64,000 nucleotides of DNA from Chitinispirillaceae bacterium (GTDB taxonomy: Bacteria > Fibrobacterota > Chitinivibrionia > Chitinivibrionales > Chitinispirillaceae), in contig JAFGIN010000068.1 in assembly GCA_016929595.1 (NCBI GenBank), forward strand, positions 62,001 to 126,000, in the 5' to 3' direction. Every line of letters starts with the position of its first letter. The first letter of the stretch is position 1. This document shows positions 56,637-64,000 of the stretch, in pieces. Made by a program: the position numbers and the translations under genes. Below the pieces are notes generated by a model that searched no databases, was not told the DNA's origin, and saw nothing but the letters and a program-made list of their open reading frames with translations.

Positions 56637-56687
56637 TATTATTATTAACAACACATCTGCCACAATTACTGCTTCATCTTCAAATTG

Positions 56688-58274
56688 TCATTTTATTACT
56701 TTTTTTCTATTAAAAAGCTTGAAAACCATTCTTCTTTCTTCGTGATTTAAGCCAAAGGTATATATTGCAATAGATGTTATCAATATACCTACTATAATTG
56801 TTAATAAAGGTTTAATAATTCCTTCACTAAAAATCAATCTTAAAACATAAGATAAAACTGAAGATACTAAAACTACCAGCAATAAACGTGGGATGATTTT
56901 TATATAGAAATATTTTATATCAAATGCAGATATCATTTGTTTTAATATGACCGTTCTGGCAATTAAACATGCAAATGTAATTATAATTGATATATAAAAT
57001 ACGATTGCAGGATTGAATCCTAATTTTAAGAATAAATACGAAATAGGTAAATTTAATAACATGAGACTGCCGACTACAATCGTATATTTTTTAATGTCTC
57101 CCGTAGCTTGAGCTGCAGTCATCAATGAATAAGATAGTGTATCTATTAATGCTGCAATGATGATTAGTCGGGTAAATAAAACAACATATTCAGGGACTTC
57201 TTTCAGCCACAATGCAAAAATAAATTTTGTTTCCAGCAGAACAGGCATAGAAAGTACAAATAGTAAAAGAAAAGATAGTTTGGAACTTAGAAAAACCAGC
57301 TTCATCATTCTTTCTTTCTCATTGGCGGCATAATATTTTATAATCTGTGGATTTGTTGCTTTCATAAAGTTTTGCACAAATTGATTTATAGTACTATTTA
57401 CATGATAGGCTATGCCTCTAGCAGTGTTTACTGCAGGGCCAAAAAAGATATTCAAGATAATATTAATTCCTTGACCATTTAAAACACCCGCCACGGCACC
57501 TAATAAATTCCAGCCTGAATAGCTTAGTAATTGTTTAAACTGGGGTGTATCCCAATAAAAGATATATCGACATTCCTGAAATGAGCATTTGCTGTAAGTG
57601 CGATAAATAAAAGTTACAATAGTGGTTAAGGTAAATATTAAAACAGCATATGTTTTTAATTTATCAAATGAGAACATAACTAACAGATAAACAATAATCA
57701 GTTTAAGTGTTACTTCAATAATGCTTACATAAGCATATACATTCATCTTTTCGTGGGCAATCATAGCCCCATTGTAGGGAACCGTAAGCATGGTCATTAT
57801 AAACGAAAAAATGGAAAACTGATACACCCAGCGTACGGCATCCATTCGGTCGGCGGGGATGGTCATTTGCGTATTTACAAACCAAAGCCCCACCGTTTCT
57901 GCCAAAAGAAGAACTATTGCCGCAAGCATTATATAAATGGTCATGGTCATGCTGAAGATTTTCTTAAGCTGTACCAAGTCGTTTCTACCTAATTCAAACG
58001 TAAAGAACCGTTGAGAGGCCACTGCCATAGTATTACTAAAAAAAGAAAACATTGTAACTACGCCTCCAACAACGTTGTACAAACCGTAGTCAACTATACC
58101 CAAGGTATGTAAAACCACCCTTACTGTATATAAAGAAACTATCATCGTAAGCAGCATCCTGATATACAACAACAGGGTGTTTTTTGCGATACGTTTGTTG
58201 TTTTCTGCAACCGTTGAAACGGTAGCTGATGTAGATGGAGCAGATTGGATAGTTTGGTTTTCTTTTTGAGGCAT
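56688..58274 (-). CDS. Wzx-type polysaccharide flippase (MATE/MOP superfamily)
   Basis: 528 residues with about 12-14 membrane segments. NKRIAKNTLLLYIRMLLTMI and LYTVRVVLHTLGIVDYGLYN are the N-terminal blocks of the polysaccharide transport proteins (Wzx/RfbX-like), and ASQRFFTFELG is a further conserved stretch. The first ~30 residues are Ser/Thr/Gln-rich and poorly conserved, so the real start could be later. It should flip the lipid-linked repeat unit to the outer face of the inner membrane. A truncated relative lies at 63225. It lies 14 bases downstream of the glycosyltransferase gene in the same operon. Confidence 0.9.
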   Translation of the reverse strand: MPQKENQTIQSAPSTSATVSTVAENNKRIAKNTLLLYIRMLLTMIVSLYTVRVVLHTLGIVDYGLYNVVGGVVTMFSFFSNTMAVASQRFFTFELGRNDLVQLKKIFSMTMTIYIMLAAIVLLLAETVGLWFVNTQMTIPADRMDAVRWVYQFSIFSFIMTMLTVPYNGAMIAHEKMNVYAYVSIIEVTLKLIIVYLLVMFSFDKLKTYAVLIFTLTTIVTFIYRTYSKCSFQECRYIFYWDTPQFKQLLSYSGWNLLGAVAGVLNGQGINIILNIFFGPAVNTARGIAYHVNSTINQFVQNFMKATNPQIIKYYAANEKERMMKLVFLSSKLSFLLLFVLSMPVLLETKFIFALWLKEVPEYVVLFTRLIIIAALIDTLSYSLMTAAQATGDIKKYTIVVGSLMLLNLPISYLFLKLGFNPAIVFYISIIITFACLIARTVILKQMISAFDIKYFYIKIIPRLLLVVLVSSVLSYVLRLIFSEGIIKPLLTIIVGILITSIAIYTFGLNHEERRMVFKLFNRKKVIK

Positions 58275-58288
58275 AATATTTAAAAAAC

Positions 58289-59440
58289 TTACTGTGGTAC
58301 TATAGTATCTATTAATTTGCTTAGATCATTTTCTTGCCGTATGCGGATCTTATTATATTGCAACAGTGCACTTTCCACATATTTATCTCTCATTCTTTCT
58401 AATAATTGTATTTTATAAAATAAATCATTATTATAAAAAGGAGAAAAATACAAAATGCTATCCTCATAAATATCCGGCATTGAACAAACATTAGAACATA
58501 TAACTGGAGTTCCATATTTCATGGCTTCTAATGGAGGATACCCGAAACCTTCTTCTAGAGAAGGGAAAATTAATGCATAGGCATTCTCATACGCATATTC
58601 CAGATCAGATTCGGATAACAGGGAACAAGTAATATGATTTTTATATAATTTACTGGGATAATTTATCGTCAGCAGGAACATATCATTATTCGATTCTGTT
58701 ATTTTCTCAAACGTATCTATTACAAAACGGGCGTTTTTCAATCGTCTGTTTGCACTTACAACTAAATAATATATCTTCTTTGATTCTATTATATCTTTCA
58801 AAACCGCATTTTCTACATTACCTTTCCGCGAAACAACTTTTTCAGGAGAATACAATACAGAATAATTTTTTATAAGTTGTGGTAAATAATACATCAACGC
58901 ATGTTTTGTATACTCAGAAACCGTTACTACATCTACGTTGGGTAACGAACAAAAAGATATGATATTGGAATAATCTTTTACATAATTCTTTTTTATTCTC
59001 AATAAATTATAATACCATACTTTTAAATAATGTTTTTTTGTCATTAGAGCAGGATCTACAATTATATCTGGGAAACGATTATCATTTATTTCAAAATCAT
59101 ACAAATCATGAATAACAATTACAGAATGACACCTTATACCTTCCAGATTATATGTATGATAATATTGTCCGCAGCCAATGAAAAAGCTATCAACACTTTC
59201 TTTACTTACAATTTGAGCAATGTTCTCATACTGATTTACATCAACCAATCGAATATTTTTATGTCTGCATAAATCCTCGAAATCATAAATTTTAACAAAA
59301 TGCTTTCGGGAATCAAACAGCCCCAATATTTCCAAACCTGAGTTTTTTCTATCACATAATGCTGAAAGTACCTTATAGGTATAAGTTGCAGCACCACCGA
59401 TGAAATGTTGTAAATTAATAAGGTCAAACAAGATCTTCAT
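58289..59440 (-). CDS. glycosyltransferase family 4
   Basis: 383 residues. The N-terminus has LINLQHFIGGAATYTYKVLS (acceptor-side Gly loop), and the C-terminal half has YLVVSANRRLKNARFVIDTF and LIFPSLEEGFGYPPLEAMKYG, the E-x7-E donor block, followed by GTPVICSNVCSMPDI. GT-B fold, cytoplasmic. The gene is tightly packed in the leftward operon, with 14 bases to the flippase and 18 to the upstream pyruvyl-transferase-like gene. The sugar is unknown. Confidence 0.88.
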   Translation of the reverse strand: MKILFDLINLQHFIGGAATYTYKVLSALCDRKNSGLEILGLFDSRKHFVKIYDFEDLCRHKNIRLVDVNQYENIAQIVSKESVDSFFIGCGQYYHTYNLEGIRCHSVIVIHDLYDFEINDNRFPDIIVDPALMTKKHYLKVWYYNLLRIKKNYVKDYSNIISFCSLPNVDVVTVSEYTKHALMYYLPQLIKNYSVLYSPEKVVSRKGNVENAVLKDIIESKKIYYLVVSANRRLKNARFVIDTFEKITESNNDMFLLTINYPSKLYKNHITCSLLSESDLEYAYENAYALIFPSLEEGFGYPPLEAMKYGTPVICSNVCSMPDIYEDSILYFSPFYNNDLFYKIQLLERMRDKYVESALLQYNKIRIRQENDLSKLIDTIVPQ

Positions 59441-59458
59441 AAATAAATAATAAACTCG

Positions 59459-60679
59459 CTATCGCATTATTGATAAGATATTTTTCATCATTATAGTATA
59501 GTTTTTGAAATATAATTGAGAAAAATTTTGAGCTTTCACAGTATCAAATGACATAATCTTATCAAAAACAAATTGAGGAGTCGGAATTTTTTGCAATCGA
59601 CCAATATTTGTTATCCTATAATCTAAAAAGCCAGCCTCAGATAATAGATGATATGTTTTACTTGTTTTCTCATTTACAATATAATTGAATTTTACTGTAC
59701 CCCAGTTATCAAAACAAAAAAATGGTACAGCATTGTGTAATGATATTACTATCGGATGCATGTTATGACCAATATATCCTTTGGAATATTTAATTAATGC
59801 ATACCATTCCAATGGGTCCAAAGGTAAATTGATCTGTTTTTTTAAATTATTGCTAAAAAGAATGCCTTGTGGAAAAGGGAGTGCGGCACAATCATATCCT
59901 TTTTTTTTAGCTAGCAGTTCAAAATTATTTACCCATTCATTATTTACAGCTTTAGAATTACGAAAACTTAACAATATATAGTCATCTCTTAAATTAAACT
60001 TGTTTAAGATAAACTTTTTTGTTAACTGTTCTGCTGTGACATTATGATTAAAAGCGAAAACAGGGTCAGGAGTGATAGATGGAATTATTTTACCATCACT
60101 AATAAATTTAAACATTTTTTGTGTCCAATCGTCCCTTACAGAAATAAAATTAAAATTAGAAATTGATTGGAACATTCTGCTACGAAGAGATTTGTTAATA
60201 AGCCTGTATGCAGAATCCTGAGATGATACTGACATCATAGCCATAGGAATTTTTTTTCTCAACAAAGGGACAAAATTTCCCCAAAACAAATTGGAATACA
60301 TTATATCTGGAGTAACCTTTTTAACAGCAACTATTTTTTTTGATCGGAATACAATTCTCGATATTAATGGATGATGCTGTGCTACTGCATCGCTTCCTAT
60401 TATCAAACCTTCTATATTTTCGTCTTCAATGATATCCGCAATATCCTGACTCTTTTTACACATTTTAGATATGGGTAAATTTTTATCCCTGTAACTCTTA
60501 TGCATTTCAAGTTGTATTTGAGGCGTTAATCTTTTATACATCTCTTCCAGTTCATCCAAATACCAATTAATCACTAATGGCACATAGCCACTCTGTTTTA
60601 AGTAATTTACAGTAGATAGGAGTTGTAAATTTGCTCCGAAATTAGCAACATTATGATATGTCAGTATTCCTATTTTCAT
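59459..60679 (-). CDS. polysaccharide pyruvyl transferase family protein, third copy (divergent)
   Basis: 406 residues. IGILTYHNVANFGANLQLLS at the start and LIIGSDAVAQ in the middle fit the PF04230 family. The block that reads TDSFHGT in the two other copies is here GYIGHNMHPIVISL, so the usual Ser-Phe-His-Gly is lost while the His is kept in another setting. This copy may therefore have a different activity or none. It lies between the Wzy-like gene and a glycosyltransferase in the same operon, without an adjacent FrhB gene. Confidence 0.8.
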   Translation of the reverse strand: MKIGILTYHNVANFGANLQLLSTVNYLKQSGYVPLVINWYLDELEEMYKRLTPQIQLEMHKSYRDKNLPISKMCKKSQDIADIIEDENIEGLIIGSDAVAQHHPLISRIVFRSKKIVAVKKVTPDIMYSNLFWGNFVPLLRKKIPMAMMSVSSQDSAYRLINKSLRSRMFQSISNFNFISVRDDWTQKMFKFISDGKIIPSITPDPVFAFNHNVTAEQLTKKFILNKFNLRDDYILLSFRNSKAVNNEWVNNFELLAKKKGYDCAALPFPQGILFSNNLKKQINLPLDPLEWYALIKYSKGYIGHNMHPIVISLHNAVPFFCFDNWGTVKFNYIVNEKTSKTYHLLSEAGFLDYRITNIGRLQKIPTPQFVFDKIMSFDTVKAQNFSQLYFKNYTIMMKNILSIMR

Positions 60680-60695
60680 GTATCTACCAATCTGT

Positions 60696-61931
60696 TTAAA
60701 TTTTAATTTTCAGTTTTTCAGCAGTAATTCCATCAAAAACGCCCAAAAAGATAGCAAACCATGCAAAGTATGGAAAAATAATGATATGCGAAATCATAGA
60801 CAAGATGCATAACAAAGCAAAGCCAGCTGCAAGTGGCGCGGCATATTCAGACTTCTGTTTTATCAATAATTTGATTTTTCTAAAAAAAAGTATATAAAAC
60901 CAAAGGTATACTGTAAAACCAATTAGCCCATAATCGTATAACACTTCTAAAAAATCGTTGTGAGCAGAAAGATGCATGGGTGTAAATTGCATTGCACCAA
61001 GGTAGCCATATCCAAACATCAGCTTATCTATTGGGATATTTGGAATATTATTAAACAAATAAGTCGCCATCTCTTCTCGCCCGGAGCCACCGTCTTCTGA
61101 AATAGAATTCATGCGTTCTTGAATAAAGCCATTATTCATCACATTATCGTATGTTATAAATGAGTAAAGCGACAAAACGATAGTCAGTATAAGTATAAAA
61201 AATTTCCTTACGAAATCTTTTTCATTATTTACATAAAAATTTTGCACAAAGTAGTATACTAATATAGCACCAGCCAGGCCTAACGCTCCTCCTCGTTTAA
61301 TAGATGATAAAACAACAATTCCTCCAATAATTACACAAAAACTTTTCCAAAATTTATTTTTCAAGGATAAAGCAAGAGGTAAAGGATACAATAAAATATA
61401 AGAAGTTCCCAATAAATGTGATTGTCCTGAATGTACTAGTTCTCCTAAAACAGAGTAATTAATAGAATAGCTAAGAGCTATTACTATATACCAGATTACA
61501 ACTATGTATGAAAATGGTTTTTGTAATGAACTGCTATAATTTCTGAATACTGCAAAAAAAAATAAAAAAAGGCAAAAATGCATTAGAGCTTGCTGAATAA
61601 TAACGATGACTCTTGATCTTGTCGTAATAACATAAGTAATTTCATTAGGATAAAGATTAAGCCATGCATTTGCAGTAATAACAATTGTCCAAACAAGAAA
61701 AAAATTAAAAAACATTGATTCACTGGCTTGTTTTTTTGGAAAAAAAACAAAATAAGAGATGCAAGCAACCATTAATAAGACAACTATATGCAATAAATTT
61801 TTAAAACCACCACCATTTGCTAAACCATTTGTTAAAATTCTTAAATCATCCGCAACTTTCTGAGTTGCGTACCAAAGAAACAACATAGCAACTAAAATTA
61901 AAAAATTTCTCGCTAATGTACTATCTTTCAT
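60696..61931 (-). CDS. O-antigen ligase/polymerase (Wzy/WaaL-like) membrane protein
   Basis: About 411 residues, strongly hydrophobic with ten or more membrane segments. The large external loop carries MHLSAHNDFLEVLYDYGLIG, the conserved H-N-x-x-L-E/x-L-x-x-x-G block of the Wzy_C family. It should either polymerise the repeat unit (Wzy) or ligate it to a lipid acceptor; with a flippase in the same operon, Wzy is more likely. The ATG at 61931 is taken as the start. A TTG at 61946 overlaps the upstream stop and is a possible coupled start. Confidence 0.87.
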   Translation of the reverse strand: MKDSTLARNFLILVAMLFLWYATQKVADDLRILTNGLANGGGFKNLLHIVVLLMVACISYFVFFPKKQASESMFFNFFLVWTIVITANAWLNLYPNEITYVITTRSRVIVIIQQALMHFCLFLFFFAVFRNYSSSLQKPFSYIVVIWYIVIALSYSINYSVLGELVHSGQSHLLGTSYILLYPLPLALSLKNKFWKSFCVIIGGIVVLSSIKRGGALGLAGAILVYYFVQNFYVNNEKDFVRKFFILILTIVLSLYSFITYDNVMNNGFIQERMNSISEDGGSGREEMATYLFNNIPNIPIDKLMFGYGYLGAMQFTPMHLSAHNDFLEVLYDYGLIGFTVYLWFYILFFRKIKLLIKQKSEYAAPLAAGFALLCILSMISHIIIFPYFAWFAIFLGVFDGITAEKLKIKI

Positions 61932-61942
61932 TTTTTGATTAA

Positions 61943-63232
61943 TCAATTGAATCTCAGCATTCTTTTTACTATCCAGCGAACAAATCCTTCAAAATTTATA
62001 TATGTTGGAAAAGAACCTATTCGTTTTCGATAGTAATAATAAAGTTCTTTAACTTGAAAGCCATCCTTCAATGGACGGGAACTTCCAACTATTTTTCCAC
62101 CAATATCAAAACCTTCATCTTGATTTCTGCAGTAAGCTACAAAATAGTTCTGGATTTTCCTCCGAGTATACAGATCTGTAAATAGTTCCTCTGTTTTTGA
62201 AGACTTCGGTATCTTCATATCATTATCCATTGCAAATGTCGAGAGATTGTTATTCACTTGCAACCAAAATGGTCCATTTCCTGGAGAGACAGGTAATAGT
62301 GCTACAAATCCATCTATATAAGTAGTTGTACAGCCAACTGCTTGATTTAGAATTAACTGTATTGTATTTATGCGCTGTACCTTATTAATAATTATCAAAT
62401 TAGTCTTTGAATTTCCAAAAACAATATTATGAGGAATCGTTCCTGAAAGCGAAACTATAGTGGAGCATGAATGAAAAATTGCTATCTGTTTTTCTACAGT
62501 ACATCTTTCCGGAGATAATACTTTATAACCGTTTTTTCTAAAAAAATTTTCAATTTCTCTCTCTCCAAACTCACTGTTTTTAGCATTTAGCAATTTTTTT
62601 CTAGTAAAGTATACTTTATCGTATGGATACTTGCTACAAGCAACATTACTGATTATTTTCCTGAAAATTTTTAGGTACTCATCAGTATAATAATCAGGTC
62701 TTACCATTGCCATTTCCGGAATTATTATTTTTTTAAATGATGTCGGTTCAATAACCGGATATAATTTTTCAGATGGTATTCCAAAAAGTTCAAGCATTCT
62801 GGTATAGTTGCCATCAAGTAGTGTTTTCTCATTTCTCACTAAATAAACGATTCTCTGCCCCTTATAGTTATCAACCAGCCACCATAAGCGCGTCATAAAA
62901 TCTACTAAAAAATGTCCCCATTGTTTAATAAAATAGCCCAGGTATATAACTTCATTATCATCAGAATGCTGCAGTTTTGATGTTTCATATTTATTTGCAG
63001 GAAGCATGAGATCTTCTTGAGGAGTCTGAGAGCTGATAATATATTCCTCTTTTGAATTAATGACACCTCCACTACCCTGATGAGAATTTTCAGTCTTTGA
63101 TTTAAAAGGAATTACAATCGCATTTTCTACAATATGAATTTGTGGTTTTTGATCGGAGTAATAATTTTTATTTAAAAAATACTTGTAGTCGTCAGCAAAT
63201 AAATCGTCTACGTAGAGATTGGTTTTATTCAT
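61943..63232 (-). CDS. glycosyltransferase family 61-like protein (DUF563)
   Basis: 429 residues. VIYLGYFIKQWGHFLVDFMT, then IIIPEMAMVRPDYYTDEYL, VYFTRKKLLNAKNSEFGERE and VEKQIAIFHSCSTIVSLSGT followed by IPHNIVFG follow the order of DUF563/GT61 proteins (R-x-x-x-R-x-x-x-N-E, then the G-x-x-x-x-N-x-x-F block). Its ATG lies inside the last codons of the truncated flippase upstream. The fragment probably represents a gene lost by deletion at this junction. Sugar and acceptor are unknown. Confidence 0.82.
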   Translation of the reverse strand: MNKTNLYVDDLFADDYKYFLNKNYYSDQKPQIHIVENAIVIPFKSKTENSHQGSGGVINSKEEYIISSQTPQEDLMLPANKYETSKLQHSDDNEVIYLGYFIKQWGHFLVDFMTRLWWLVDNYKGQRIVYLVRNEKTLLDGNYTRMLELFGIPSEKLYPVIEPTSFKKIIIPEMAMVRPDYYTDEYLKIFRKIISNVACSKYPYDKVYFTRKKLLNAKNSEFGEREIENFFRKNGYKVLSPERCTVEKQIAIFHSCSTIVSLSGTIPHNIVFGNSKTNLIIINKVQRINTIQLILNQAVGCTTTYIDGFVALLPVSPGNGPFWLQVNNNLSTFAMDNDMKIPKSSKTEELFTDLYTRRKIQNYFVAYCRNQDEGFDIGGKIVGSSRPLKDGFQVKELYYYYRKRIGSFPTYINFEGFVRWIVKRMLRFN

Positions 63233-63569
63233 AACATTGTCTTAAGTAGATAGTCTCAGATTCTAATACTATTATCGCTAAAAAGAAATGAACTATAACC
63301 GTTGTTGAGAAAACTTCCTGAAGATTTCGATTTTCCTTTTCTCCCAATTTAAAAGAGATGAATCGTTGCGATGCAGCAGAGAGTCTCACACTAATAAGGG
63401 TAAACATCGTAACCAGCCGACCAACCACATTATAAATGCAGAAGTCTCTTACACCAAGAGTATTCAGAACAACACGTGATATGTAAAGCGACACCCCCAT
63501 GGAAAAGAGCATTCTGAAATAGAGCACTAACGTGTTTTTGGCAATTTTCTTATTTTTTTCGGATGGCAT
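63225..63569 (-). pseudogene. truncated Wzx-type flippase (N-terminal fragment)
   Basis: 114 codons that match only the first quarter of a ~500-residue flippase. KKIAKNTLVLYFRMLFSMGV, RVVLNTLGVRDFCIYNVVG and ASQRFISFKLGE align with the intact copy at 56688 at roughly half of the positions, ending after the third membrane segment at AIIVLESETIYL. The remaining ~400 residues are missing and the GT61 gene starts inside the last codons. It cannot work as a flippase and is best seen as the remains of an exchange or deletion in the locus. Confidence 0.8.
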
Positions 63570-63651
63570 TATTTTTTCTATACTGTAAGTTCTATATGAA
63601 AAAAATCATCAACGAGCAGATATGCTTCTCTTTCCCCTGGTATTCTAACTT

Positions 63652-64000
63652 TCATTGTGCCCCCTTAGCCGAGACAACCGCACCTGCAGTCTGCACCAGA
63701 ATTTTAAAATCCAGCATCAGTGACCATGTGTCAATATATTGCATATCAAGTTTCATCCATTCATCAAAGGAAAGGTTGTTCCTGCCGCTCACCTGCCAGA
63801 GACAGGTCAGGCCCGGTTTCACACTGAAACGGCGGCGGTGATTGTCAATAGAAAATCCGTTAAAATCGCGTATAGTAAGTGGCCGCGGGCCTATAAGACT
63901 CATGTCTCCCATCAACACATTGAAAAACTGCGGCAGCTCATCGATACTGAGCTTCCTGAGAATTTTTCCTATCGGTGTCACCCGTGGATCATCTTTTAGT
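63652..64000 (-). CDS. initiating sugar-phosphate transferase, C-terminal part (cut by right edge)
   Basis: About 116 codons visible; the frame is open to the window edge ([20 protein letters not shown] starts it), so the gene begins to the right. [20 protein letters not shown] and [14 protein letters not shown] are hallmark blocks of bacterial sugar transferases of the WbaP/WcaJ type (polyisoprenyl-phosphate hexose-1-phosphate transferases). These load the first sugar phosphate on undecaprenyl phosphate at the inner membrane and start the repeat unit. The N-terminal membrane region lies outside the window. It heads the leftward arm and ends 82 bases before the truncated flippase. Confidence 0.9.
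   Translation of the reverse strand, partial: LKDDPRVTPIGKILRKLSIDELPQFFNVLMGDMSLIGPRPLTIRDFNGFSIDNHRRRFSVKPGLTCLWQVSGRNNLSFDEWMKLDMQYIDTWSLMLDFKILVQTAGAVVSAKGAQ

Overview
The window looks like a gene-dense piece of a Gram-negative bacterial chromosome with moderate to low GC. It joins a hybrid polyketide/nonribosomal peptide (PKS/NRPS) locus to a surface-polysaccharide locus. The organism cannot be named from the sequence. A 1579-residue secreted beta-helix protein ending in a domain like the type IX secretion sorting domain, together with lipoproteins and a Wzx/Wzy-type polysaccharide cluster, points to the Fibrobacterota/Bacteroidota side of the tree. This placement is an inference. I found no rRNA, tRNA or CRISPR array.

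Layout. (1) 1-4361: a leftward MBOAT acyltransferase / SGNH protein / alpha-beta hydrolase lipoprotein operon (cut by the left edge), a short-chain dehydrogenase and a small lipoprotein. (2) 4631-18072, assembly line 1, rightward: methyltransferase-ACP; KS-AT-ACP; C-A-PCP-C-A-PCP-C*-PCP-TE. (3) 18073-18875: a gene-free spacer with imperfect direct and inverted repeats. (4) 18876-32646, assembly line 2: methyltransferase-ACP; TubC-type docking domain-C-FkbH-PCP; KS-AT-ACP-C-A-PCP-C* with a -1 frame break; remainder of C*-PCP-TE. (5) 32780-40350: a lone methyltransferase, 1.2 kb without an intact gene, the beta-helix protein and a decayed IS21-type transposase. (6) 40608-51242 rightward and 51223-64000 leftward: two converging arms of a polysaccharide locus. 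It carries a radical SAM protein, an integral-membrane acyltransferase, glycosyltransferases, hexapeptide acyltransferases, three pyruvyl-transferase-family and three FrhB-like iron-sulfur proteins, a WbsX-like protein, an epimerase, a Wzx flippase plus the stump of a second, a Wzy-like ligase/polymerase, a GT61 protein and, at the right edge, the initiating sugar-phosphate transferase.

The two assembly lines are paralogous at both ends: each opens with the same methyltransferase-carrier fusion and closes with the same PCP-C*-PCP-TE block. C* is a condensation-like domain that has lost the second, catalytic His and has no adenylation domain in its module. All three adenylation domains give the same glycine-like pocket code when aligned by eye, both AT domains have the malonyl-type HAFH motif, and neither PKS module has reductive domains. 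Line 1 is therefore predicted to make a beta-keto-acyl-Gly-Gly chain, and line 2 a (possibly acylated) glycerate-derived beta-keto-acyl-Gly chain. No phosphopantetheinyl transferase, exporter or regulator for these lines is visible. The strongest candidates for undescribed biology are the twin lines with their C* block and the C-FkbH-PCP protein.
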